Assembly (NCBI RefSeq): GCF_002994745.2
Contig: NW_020126815.1
Span: 186,001 to 250,000, forward strand
Length of the DNA: 64,000 bases
From: Rosa chinensis
Lineage: Eukaryota; Streptophyta; Magnoliopsida; Rosales; Rosaceae
Reading direction: 5' to 3'
The translations under genes and the position numbers were made by a program. Every line of letters starts with the position of its first letter. Position 1 is the stretch's first letter. The notes under the pieces are model-generated. The model did no database searches. It was not told the DNA's origin and saw nothing but the letters and a program-made list of their open reading frames with translations. Of this stretch, positions 34,032 through 44,861 are shown piece after piece.

Positions 34032-36052
34032 TGATGCGCTCGAAAGCAAGCGCATAATTTAACCCTGAAATGTCATTAGTAGTACGTAATAAATAGGGAT
34101 CGTTCTATTCCGGGGATTGAGGGTACACCTGTCATCGTCAAACAATTAAACAATTAAAATTAAAACAAAGTATAATATTTACAAAGATATTCACAAGTAT
34201 AAACATTATTTACGAAAAAGGGGGGAGATTTTGTTTTTGGTTTTTCGAAAATAAAACTAAGTTAACAAAAGAATTAAAATGCAAAAACATAAATACAAAG
34301 ATGGAATGAGAGAACAAAGATCAAAATCGAAACATATGATTAAAATTGACTCAAACCCTAATATTGTTCATCTAAGTCATGAGAAAGGAGTTGATCATGT
34401 GAAACATTCGAAAGCAAATGAATTCCCATTTTTTACTTTTCAATGCTAATTAACCTAAGCGAAAGCACCTAGATTAATCCTATCAAACATGCAATCAAAC
34501 CCTAGAAAGCTAGTCAATCATGTCATGTTTAACGCATTACACATAGAGAAAGGCTATCAACTCAAGTGTACAACTTAGTATGGAAAAGTCCACCTAATTG
34601 CAATCCTCGTTAATTAAATTCGATCTTTGTACAAAACCTTTACTACTTTGATTCAAGTTTACACAAAACGAAAAGTCGATTTCATGTTCTTAAACCTAGC
34701 ACCAATTATATCGAAACCCTAAGTGTTTGCAACCACATAAGATTAAAATACAAAAGTTATCTATAACGCAAATTTAATTAAACAAACCCACATAAGCAAC
34801 TCTCGAATCACAATAATATGAATCTGAAAATTCTCAATTAATCATAAAAATTCCAGAAATTAATATTTGTTCAAACACATATGTCAACTAGTTCATAACC
34901 AACGAAATTCAAAGCAAAGGTTACAAAGGAGAATCGGATTACACCGTGAGATGGGGATGGTGATGAACGATTGATGTGGTGGTCTCTTGAATCTCGAAAG
35001 CAAGCTTCAAGGTTGGAGATGGATGATGGATGCTCACGGCTATGCTTCTTCTCCCTTGGCCTTGCTTGAACTCGTGGAGATGACTAGAGGATGGAGAAAC
35101 TCACGGCTATGCTAAGAAGATTTTCTGATTTTTTTCTAAAGTGTAAATTGTATGGGGGAGAGGACCCCTTGACGTTGAGAAAGGGGGAGTTTTATATAGG
35201 AGCATGGCTAGGGTTCACAAAGCAATCAGAATTTTCCACATAGCTTCAACCAATGATAATTCGCCAAGTAAGCTTGTGATGTGGTCCAACCAATCATAGA
35301 ATGCCAAGTAAGCCTTGTGATGTGTTCCAACCAATCATAATTCTCTAAAATACCTCCCTAATATTTAATTGCCGAATTTCCTTGAAATTATTCTGATTTT
35401 CTTCATGAATTTCGGCCAACATTCCTTTAGGGAATTTAGGGATGAATCTGGACGCCTTTTGAGCTTTTCCTTGGTGCACACATATTTTCCTTCCATAAAT
35501 ATCTCCCTTGAATCTCTCTTGGCGTCATCTCCTTGATTATTTCTGATTTTCTCGTTGGCAATCACACCAAATTATTCCTCCAACAATATTTCTTTCCATA
35601 AAAGTCTCCCAAGAAAATCTCTCCTTGAAATCCTCAATCAATCATCTTTAATTCCCACGTTGTCACCTTATTTTTCCTTAAGTATTACACAGCAAATTTA
35701 ATCCCCAAGGAAAATATATTTTCCTTTTTTAAAAAAAAACCTCTTCCTTGATTCTCTCCTTGCCATGTCATCTTCATGAAACTTCTCGTTCCATTTATGA
35801 ACTCAATTCAGCTTATTTATTCCAAAAACCTGAAAATAGAAGCTTTCTAAAATAAGAAATGGAAACTTTCTTAAACTAAAATGGAAACTTTCTAAAAATG
35901 GAAAATAGAAACTACAAAACGGAAACTTTCTACAATTAGGGACTTTCCCATTCGAAGAATGGAAACTTTCCTAAACAGAGTTTTATTAAGGAAATAACGC
36001 AGAAATTATAGGGAAATAACAGTTAAAATGTCGCATTAAAATGCTCCTATCA
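34032..36052 (-). repeat. E2 5' LTR, 2021 bp
   Basis: Minus strand TGATAGGAGC (36052) to GCGCATCA (34032). Flanked by tcgtg at 36053-36057. Nearly identical to 12605-14626. Confidence 0.92.
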
Positions 36053-36057
36053 TCGTG

Positions 36058-37525
36058 TTTATTAATATTGGCCTAAACCCCTTATTGGTACCTAGTTCAG
36101 GTCCCTTAAGGTTGAGGGCGGCCTGTATTAACATTCATTGAACTGTCTTCACACTTAGGATCTTTTTCATCCAAGTAAGTATAGCCTATGTGGGTTGGTG
36201 TCTAGGAAGGGGACAACGCTCATGACTGGTTCTTGAATTCAGAAGTGCGTGCAAATGAGCCTAAACCACAATGTGGGAGTAGCTCATGCCAAAATGGATT
36301 CTACCTCTCGTGGTCGCCCTCCCCTACCTGGCCATTTCAGTAAGGTTGCCCAAAGGATGTAGGAGGGACTTAGTGTCTTGACGACTATACTTGGGCCGCA
36401 CGTCCTCTTGATTTACCGCTTGGAATTGAATTTGAAATCAATGGTATATATAACAAATGAAAATATTATGATTCACTAAGGTATATTGGATTAAACATAG
36501 TCTTGAAAAGGGTAGCTGTTTCAGTCCCATTGCACATCGAGACTCCCTGTTCCCGTACCTAGTGTTGAAAATAATTGTAAAGAAAAGGAAGAAAAACAAA
36601 TATTTGTAAGTATTTTCGTAAAAAAAAAAAAAAAAAAAAAAAAAGAAGAAGTGTACAAAGTGTGACGTTTTGTTGTGTAAAAGTTGTGTTTACAATGTGT
36701 CAAATTTTGTTAAACAAAAGAAATTTAAAGAATTGATTGTGAATATTGTTAAATTCTTGATTGTTATAAGTGTGTAAAATCGTATGAGTAGATAAGGGCC
36801 CTTTTTGTTAATATTGGCCTTAACCCTTCATTAGTACCTTTCTAAGGTCTTATGAGGTTGTGGGCGGCTTTTATTAACATTTGGAGAACTGTCTAACACA
36901 TGAGTTCTTTTCAAGCTGAGTAAGGGGCATATAGGTGGTGTCTTAGGTTGAGACCCTGGGTGATGGGTTCAAATTGGATCTCAGAGACACTATAGACTGT
37001 GCGTAAACCACAATGTGGGAGTAGCCGATAGGGGCCTAAACCTCAATGAGGGAGTAGCCTCCGTAGTGTCACCAAAATGAGTCCTCCCTCTCACTTACCT
37101 CTTAATCTGGCCATCTAGCCTTCTGAAACAAAGGAAAGCGACTTATGTCTAGACGACTATCCCTAGATCGTATCTCACCAATAGTAGTGGTTTCTATTGG
37201 GCTTGACTTACAACTTGTAATCAACTGAGATATTAACTTTATTTTGTAAAGATTATAAGATACTTGAACATAACCTCCACTTGTAAATTGTGTTGTTTTG
37301 TACATTTTATACTTGTATAAACTTCTTACGTGGTTTATTTGTGAAAAGATTGTGGATAGTTTGTAATTTATACTTCTCTTTATACTTGTATAAATCATAA
37401 ATAGTAAAGTCGTGAATAGTGACTCGTGAATAGTAACGTTGATGTATAATTCGCTAATTTGTAATTAGTTTACCTTATACTTTGCTAACTTCTTTGAATT
37501 CTGATAATGTTCAGGAATCCTATGA
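36058..37525 (+). other. E1 leader, second segment (composite A plus B units)
   Basis: Directly continues 12604 after E2 and its TSD. An A-type unit (36060-36560) is followed by an A-run (36620-36644) and a B-type unit (about 36770-37220). A region shared with E3 then leads to the gag start at 37526. Confidence 0.82.
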
Positions 37526-37824
37526 ATGACCGAGCCTTTTAGACCATCTACAATAAAGGAAATTGAAGCAAGGCTCGCTCATTTGAAGGGTCCTTCACTC
37601 CTTGAGTTCACAAGCCCTTCCCCTTCAACATACAAGGAGTACACATTTAACGAGCAAGGGAAGCGGATTTACTTTTCTGAGGAGTCTACATCACCTACAC
37701 CAAGTCCATCTCCTCCTTCACGTTCACCTTCACCTGTGATTTCGTCCAACTCTACACCACCACCTTCACCACCACCTGAAGAAGTCGAAGAAGAGAGAAT
37801 GGCATCTATTAGGGAACTCTCCAC
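37526..37824 (+). pseudogene. gag: E1 Gag, N-terminal part (split by E5)
   Basis: Starts MTEPFRPSTIKEIEARL as in E3, then the S/P-rich region and acidic EEVEEER. At RELST (37824) it enters E5; the open frame beyond (to 37879) is E5 sequence. The frame resumes exactly at 40009 once E5 and one copy of tccac are set aside, so E5 is the only break in this part. Confidence 0.87.
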
Positions 37825-38489
37825 TGATAAGAGCACAAAGTGTGACATTTTAATTATGTATTTTCCCTCATTTTGCTAAGTTATTCTCTTAAAATTAATA
37901 ATTATAACATAGTTTATGTTTTTAGGTACTTCAAGGACTGAAATGGAGAAAACAAGCGAAAAAGAACAAAAATGAGAGTAAACAAAGGATGAGTTATTTT
38001 AGAAACTTTCCTCTTTCATTTTAGGAAATATTTCCTATTTTGTTTTAGGAAACTTTCTTCTTTTAAACTTCCTAATTTCTGATTTTCTTATTTTAAAGAG
38101 TCCATCCCATTAAGAACTCTTGAGTGATGTATTCAAGCAAAACTTAAAGGAAAAATCATGAAGAATTCAGGGAGATAAAAGGGAGTGTTTATATTCAATA
38201 TTTATTATTGATTATCTTATTTACTATTGATTATAACACTAATTAAATTCTGATTTTTCTTGATTGTAGGAGTTCATTATGTGCACAATTGGAAGAAGAT
38301 ATTAGTGCAATTTAAAGGAGAAGAATAAGGGATGTATCTGGTCACTATTCAAGGAATATACAATGAGTCATTAAGGGGAAAAGAGATCAGAAAAATCAAG
38401 ACTTTGTCATGAGAGAATCAAGTAAATTTGGAGGAGAAATCACCTCAAGATGATTGGCCATGATTGCATCACAAGAGATGACAAATCCA

Positions 38490-38499
38490 CTATAAATAG
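38490..38499 (+). promoter_or_regulatory. Putative E5 TATA box
   Basis: CTATAAATAG about 665 bp into the LTR, in the same form as in E4. Confidence 0.55.
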
Positions 38500-39626
38500 C
38501 AGCCATTCTCTACTCTAAAATCATCACTTCTTCATACAAAATTCAGTTCATTAGCTTAGCACTCTTCTCTCCAAAACCCTCTCCAAATATTCAGAAAAAG
38601 CCTCTGATCGTGAAGAGCTTTAGGACTTCTCCAAGGCTGTTCGTGTTCTTGAAGGCCAAGCCTTGTGTTCTCTTGACGTTCTCCAAGCTTCCTTGAAGAT
38701 CAAAAAGTGTAATTCATGGCCCTTATTTCTGTTTTCGTACTCTTTAGTATTGAATTTCAGATTTCTTTTATGAGCTTTATTATTGGAATTGGATTTTTGT
38801 TGAGAATGAGTTTATGTTAGTAATTTTCAGATTTGTTTCTTTATGTTCTTGATTTGTTTATGATATCTTTATAATCTGATTTTGTGCCATCCTTTTATAT
38901 CTTTAAGCATATGATTTTGGTTGAATAATGATGTTAATCTGCAGGTTGATAAAGCCAAATTTGTGTTCTGATTCACCTAATCGTTTTGGGGCAGAAATTA
39001 AAGTGGTAAAGGCTATGTACAATGGTCGAGATTATATGCTACATGTTTGTGCGTTTGTAACTTCTTATAGATGCATACATGTTTGAATTCAGAATTCTAA
39101 CTGCACTTAATGATTCATATTTAATGTTGACGGATGCTCTTCAGTATTAACGTGATGTTTTATATGAAATATTTTAAGTTACGGACTTTTCCTAACTTAG
39201 GAGATTAAAGAAGAATTAAAGTGGTGCTCGATCTCTTCAGACTTGTACTTCGAATTCATTTCTGATATTTAGTGTTGGCACGATTTTAGGTTGTTTAGAT
39301 TGAAATAATTCATTGCATGTTGATATGGTTTGGAAATTCTGATTTGAGTGTGAAGAAGTCGATCACATGTATATATTTATCTTTTTGTTTTATTTCGTAG
39401 GAACTTAGAAACCAAAAGTTGAATCCCCCCTTTTTTATGGTTGTTGCTTGTGTAAATTTGTAGATAAATACTTGTTAATATTTGTTTTATTAATTACTAA
39501 TTTAAATTGACCTTTTTGTTTAGGTGTACCCTACAATCCCCGGACTGAACGATCCCTGCTTATCCTATACTAACAACTACATTTTGCAGGGTTAAATTGT
39601 GAGGCTATTTCAGCCGCATCAATTTT

Positions 39627-39647
39627 TGGCGGCGTTGCCGGGGATTG
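39627..39647 (+). promoter_or_regulatory. E5 primer-binding site with one mismatch
   Basis: TGGCGGCGTTGCCGGGGA then TTG: the sixth base is G where the others have C, weakening the match to tRNA-Asp. Confidence 0.85.
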
Positions 39648-40008
39648 TTAAAATCCCTATCGCTTAAAGTGTCATTAATTTTGTTGTTTATATAGAATGT
39701 ATGCTAAAATTTTGTATTACACTTGTGGAATGGTGACAAATTGCGATTTATGCTAGGCCAAGCTATAATTGTGATTTAGTTTAAGTTTTATGAGTGTTAC
39801 CAAATTAAGCATGTATTTTATAATTGTTGTACAATTTGTAGAATTTTTTTATTTATTTAGTTATTTTTTGTTAGCATGTTGTAAATTGTATGTGTTTCAC
39901 TTAGATTAATATACTTAGGTTATTTTGAATTTCGTTAAATACTTAATTGTTGTAAGTGTGTTAAAAAAATAAAATAAAATTTCGTGAACACAAAATTTTA
40001 TTCTCCAC

Positions 40009-42202
40009 CGCAACTGTTGAAGGAGGACCCCCTACAGGCATAGTATACCCTGCCCCTGCAGCTGGAAGACAGGCAGAGTTCGAGCTTAAGAGTGGATTGT
40101 TGCACAAGCTCCCTATCTTCCATGGACTTAATATGGAGGATGCTAACAAGCACGTACGAGAATTCCAATCTGTTTGTGCAAACATGCAACCACAAGGGGC
40201 AGATGAGAACCTTCTTAAGATGAGAGCATTTCCATACTCTCTAGCTGATAGAGCCAAGGATTGGCTATATGAACTTCCTGCAGGACGTATCACTTCTTGG
40301 GAAACAATGAGAAAAGCCTTCCTGGAGAAATACTTCCCAGCTTCAAAGGTCATCACACTCAGGAAGAAGCTTAGTGGAATAGAGCAAGCTCATGATGAGT
40401 CCTATGCTGCCTACTATGAGAGGTTCAATTCCCTACTTGCACAATGCCCTCAACATCAGATGAAGGATGAGACCTTACTTACATGCTTTTACGAAGGACT
40501 CTTACCCTTGGAAAGGCAAATGCTTGATGCTGCAGCTGGAGGAGCTTTTGTGGATAAGTCACCTGCGGTTGGGAAGGAACTTATAGCAAATCGTGCCCTA
40601 AACTCTCAACAATATGAGGGGGTAGGACACTCTACTCGTAGGGTGCATGAGATGAGCAAGAATACTGCCATTGAAGATCAACTGAATAAGCTTACTCTTC
40701 TCATGAACCAAGTGGTAAGTTCCAAGGGACCAAGTGCAACAATAGCTTGTGGGGTATGCTCTATGCAAGGGCATGTTACAGATCAGTGCCCCCAACTTAA
40801 TGAAAATGGAGGATGGGAATCTGCTAATGCTATTGGAGGATATCAAGGAGGACCTCAACGTCCAAGACATGACCCTTACTCCAATACTTACAACCCAGGA
40901 TGGAGGGACCATCCCAACTTCAAGTGGACCAACACTGATAACGTTCAGAATCCTCTTGGAGGGAATTTCCAACGTCCACAAGGGCCTTCATTCCAAGGAT
41001 CATCTTTTCAAAGGCCTTACCTACCTCCTCCACAGAATTCAGGACGCTCAATGGCTCACTATGACAAAACGTTGGAAGCCTTGACTAGTTCTACCCAAGC
41101 CTTGACAAACTCTACACAGGCTTTGATTCAAGGACAACAGACCCACACCAAGGACATTGCAGAGCTCAAGAAGCAAATGGGTCAAGTTGTGGATTTCATG
41201 AGCAAGATCCACGAAACTGGCAAGCTCCCTAGTAATACAATACCTAACCCTAATGTGGAGAATGCATCAGTTGTGACTACAAGGAGTGGAAGACCATTTG
41301 TGGATCAACCGAAGCAACCCAAGAAGGCTCAAGTGAGCATAGAGATTGAGGAAGACCAAGAACCCACCAAGTTGGGTATTGAGAAGGACCCTGCAACGTC
41401 CAAGGAAGAGACAAAGGCGTCCTCACCATTAAAGGCCAAACCGGAAGTATCAGGTAGTAATTCTAACTTATCAAATTCGGTTATTGCTAACCCTTCTTCT
41501 TCTTGCATGCCCTTCCCACGCAGGTTCGCCCAATCTAAGAAGGATGAAAGTGACCAAGCTATCTTGGAAACTTTCAAGAAGGTGCAAGTGAACTTACCTC
41601 TCCTAGAGGCCATCAAGCAAGTCCCTAAGTATGCCAAGTTCCTCAAAGAGCTTTGCACTACTAGGAGAGTAAACCGTGAAAAGGAGGTGGTAAAGGTAAG
41701 TGAGAACGTCTCTGCCTTGATTCAGAGGAAAATTCCTCCAAAGTGTAAGGATCCTGGAAGCTTTACTATTCCTTGTACTATTGGTAACTCTAGATTTAAG
41801 AATGCCATGCTAGACCTAGGTGCATCTGTTAATGTTATGCCCTACTCTGTCTATGAAACCCTAGGTCTAGGGGAACTTAAGTCTGACAACGTTATCATTC
41901 AGTTAGCTGACAGATCCAATGCATACCCTAGAGGTTTGTTGGAAGATGTTCTTGTACAGGTTAACCATCTTATCTTTCCAGCTGATTTCTATGTGTTGGA
42001 AATGGAGGACTCCCCTGTAAGTTCCACTCCATTGCTTTTGGGACGTCCTTTCTTAAGGACAGCTAGGACGAAGATTGATGTGTACGCAGGCTCCCTCACA
42101 ATGGAGTTTGATGGTGATGTTATAGGCTTCAACATTTTTGAAGCCATGAGGTATCCTCTTGATGAAAGTGATTGTTTTTCTATTGACATTTTGGATGATC
42201 TT
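40009..42202 (+). CDS. gag-pro: E1 Gag-protease, truncated by E6
   Basis: The open frame continues from the gag start at 37526; the first Met after E5 is at 40097. Counted from that Met: Gag core in residues 1-170 (DRAKDWLYELPAG, FLEKYFPASK, DESYAAYYERFNSLLAQCP); zinc knuckle CX2CX4HX4C at about 218-231 (CGVCSMQGHVTDQC); a G/N/P-rich linker; a coiled ELKKQMGQVVDFM segment; a charged linker; a retropepsin-like protease at about 540-690 with active-site motif DLGAS near 573 and LLLGRPFL downstream. The frame is cut at 42202 by E6, whose terminal TGA supplies the stop. RT and integrase would follow beyond the window. The protease resembles that of E8, which places family A with Athila-like elements. 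Confidence 0.88.
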
Positions 42203-44501
42203 TGATACGCCTAAAAGCAAGCGCATAATTTAACCCTGAAATTTCGTTAGTAGTATAAGTAAGTAGGGATCGTTCTATTCCGGGGATTGAGGGTACACCT
42301 GTCATTGTCAAACAATTAAACAATTAAAATTAAAACAAAGTATAATATTTACAAAGATATTCACAACTATAAACATTGTACATGAAAAGGGGGATTTTGT
42401 TTTTGGTTTTTCGAAAATAAAACTAAGTTAACAAAACAATTAAAATGCAAAAACATAAAAATACGAATGGAATGAGAGAACAAAGATCAAAATCGAAACA
42501 CATGATTAAAATTGACTCAAACCCTAATATTGTTCATCTAAGTCATGAGAAAGGAGTTGATCATGTGAAACGTTCAAAAGCAAACAATTTCCCATATTTT
42601 ACTTTTCAATGCTAATTAACCTAAGCGAAAGCACCTAGATTAATCCTATCAAACATGCAATCAAACCCTAGAAAGCTAGTCAGTCATGTCATGTTTAACG
42701 CATTACACATAGAGAAAGGCTATCAACTCAAGTGTACAACTTAGTATGGAAAAGTCCACCTAATTACAATCCTCGTTAATTAAATTCGATCTTTGTACAA
42801 AACCTTTACTACTTTGATTCAAGTTTACACAAAACGAAAAGTCGATTTCATGTTCTTAAACCTAGCACCAATTATATCGAAACCCTAAGTGTTTGCAACC
42901 ACATAAGATTAAAATACAAAAGTTATCTATAACGCAAATTTAATTAAACAAACCCACATAAGCAACTCTCGAAGAACAATAATATGAATCTGAAAATTCT
43001 CAATTAATCATAAAAATTCCAGAAATTAATATTTGTTCAAACACATATGTCAACTAGTTCATAACCAACGAAATTCAAAGCAAAGGTTACAAAGGAGAAT
43101 CGGATTACACCGTGAGATGGAGATGGTGATGAACGATTGATGTGGTGGTCTCTTGAATCTCGAAAGCAAGCTTCAAGGTTGGAGATGGATGATGGATGCT
43201 CACGGCTATGCTTCTTCTCCCTTGGCCTTGCTTGAACTCGTGGAGATGACTAGAGGATGGAGAAACTCACGGCTATGCTAAGAAGATTTTCTGATTTTTT
43301 TCTAAAGTGTAAATTGTATGGGGGCGAGGAACCCCAAAACGTTGAGAAGAGGGGAGATTATATAGGGGACGTCGTCCTTGCTCTCCAAGCCGTGTAAACC
43401 TTATGGAATTAATCTGAAAATTCCACATAATTTCCTCCAATAATATCTTGCCAAATAAGCCCTATGAGGTGGTTCAACCAATCACAAAATTCCATTTAAT
43501 TCCCTAACAATCTTGGCCGAAATTCCCTTGATAATATTCTGATTTTATACTTTAAATTCGGCCAAAATTCCTTTAGGGAATATAGGAATGTATCTAGACT
43601 TCTTTTGAGCTTTTCTTGGTCTCCACCTTTTTCTCTTTCCTTTTATTTCTCCCTTGAATCTCTCCTTGCCGAATTCTCTAGGGTTTCTTCTTTAATTCAC
43701 GGAAATTCCTTCTTTTCCTCTTGGAATTCCACGGCAATAATATCTCTAGGGTTTATCTCCAAGTATTTTCTTTCCATAAAAATAGCCCTAGAAAATCTCC
43801 CTAGAAAATCTCTTCTTATTTTCTGATTTTTAACGCCAACTTCCTTGTTTCTCTCTTGCTTTGGACGGCAAATTCTCCCCTAGGGTTTATTCATGCGTCA
43901 TAAACCCTACTTGCATGGGCTTAATGGGCCTTTGATCCATTTGCCGAAAATCCACTTCATTCTTGAGAGTTCTTGGGCCTTGTTGCTTCAACTTCAAGCC
44001 TTGTCACCTTCCAACGTCATAACACTTCATTTTTCCATTTAAAGTTCATGATAACGTTGGAAACTTCATAGGTAAGCTTTCCTCCTTTTCGCAGGGTTTC
44101 CTGGTTGGACCAGGAAAACTTCTTTTCTTCATTTCTGCTCATTTCTGTGGCTCATTGTTCTTCATCTTTGCTCCCCTTGACTTTCGCAAGCTCCTCTTTC
44201 CATTTGTGAGTTCATTTCCACTTTTTAGCTCGGAGGTCCTGAAAATAGAAACTAGTAAGAAAAATAGAAACTTTCCTAAAATGAAAATGGGAAACTTTCT
44301 AAAAATGAAAAATAGAAACTACCGAAAATGGAAACTTACTAAGAAAATGATAAATAGAAACTACAAAAATAGAAACTTTCTACAAATAGGAACTTTCCCA
44401 ATCAAAGATTGGAAACTTTCCTAAACAGGGTTTTAATAAGGAAATAACGCAAGAAATGTAGGGAAAAACAAGTAAAACGTCGCATTAAAATGCTCCTATC
44501 A
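42203..44501 (-). repeat. E6 3' LTR, 2299 bp (hybrid type)
   Basis: Minus strand TGATAGGAGC (44501) to GCGTATCA (42203). U3 (about 43330-44501) resembles E1/E3, while R-U5 (42203 to about 43330) resembles E2. The switch lies near the TATA-like box at about 43361. Terminal hairpin has three G-U pairs in the sense strand. Confidence 0.87.
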
Positions 44502-44541
44502 AATTCCCCCACACTTAGCTTTTGCTAGTCCCTTAGCAAAA
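44502..44541 (-). promoter_or_regulatory. E6 PPT with upstream stem-loop
   Basis: PPT 44519-44502; stem arms 44541-44534 and 44527-44520. Confidence 0.87.
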
Positions 44542-44861
44542 TCACACTAAGACTCAACAGAAATTACAGACTCTACAAAAACAATGACTCTATTGCCCTT
44601 CAACTTTTTGTCTCAGCAATCTCTTACTTTCACAACACCAAGATTAACACTCAACCAAGATTCAATGTTAAGCATTCGAGAGTTAATTGAAACACATAAT
44701 ATACACATACACAAGTAGGACTTGGTTGTAACAATGGTGATAGGTTCTGTTGAGCAAGTTTCAGACAAGTACGATTCAAATCCTCACAGGGCATATCCAC
44801 TCTTTCTTCTCTCAGAATTCAAGGCAATGCTTAAAAGCTTATAATCACTCATGTATATATT
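44542..44861 (-). other. E6 3' noncoding region, LTR-proximal segment
   Basis: Continues at 52406 after E7. tatat (44857-44861) is the TSD of E7, repeated at 52401-52405. No ORF. Confidence 0.8.

Larger units (their letters stand above)
12605..36052 (-). mobile_element. E2: non-autonomous family A element hosting E3 and E4
   Basis: Minus-strand order: 5' LTR (36052-34032), PBS (34026-34006), leader (34005-33774, then 17353 to about 16617), 3' noncoding region, PPT, 3' LTR (14626-12605). TSD tcgtg occurs at 12600-12604 and 36053-36057. Without E3 it is about 7.0 kb. It has no gag or pol: the leader is joined straight to the post-gag region. The LTRs (2022 and 2021 bp) are almost identical, so insertion was recent. 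It would need proteins from a relative such as E1. Confidence 0.9.
37825..40003 (+). mobile_element. E5: one-LTR insertion (LTR, PBS, start of leader only)
   Basis: A 1797-bp LTR (37825-39621, TGATAAGAGC to GCCGCATCA) is followed by a PBS and about 355 bp of B-like leader. It ends at 40003 with no 3' region, PPT or second LTR. It is nevertheless bounded by tccac on both sides (37820-37824 and 40004-40008) and the host gag frame is retained. It could be an aberrant integration of an incomplete cDNA or a later deletion. Confidence 0.78.
10097..42202 (+). mobile_element. E1: family A Athila-like element (gag-protease), interrupted and open-ended
   Basis: Visible own segments are the 5' LTR (10097-12390), PBS, leader (12418-12604 and 36058-37525), gag 5' part (37526-37824) and gag-protease (40009-42202). 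E2 sits in the leader and E5 in gag. At 42202 the reading frame is cut by E6, so any RT, integrase and 3' LTR lie beyond the window. E1 is inserted into the E0 LTR; the left flank is taatt. Because its frame is uninterrupted apart from insertions, E1 may once have been autonomous. Confidence 0.85.
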
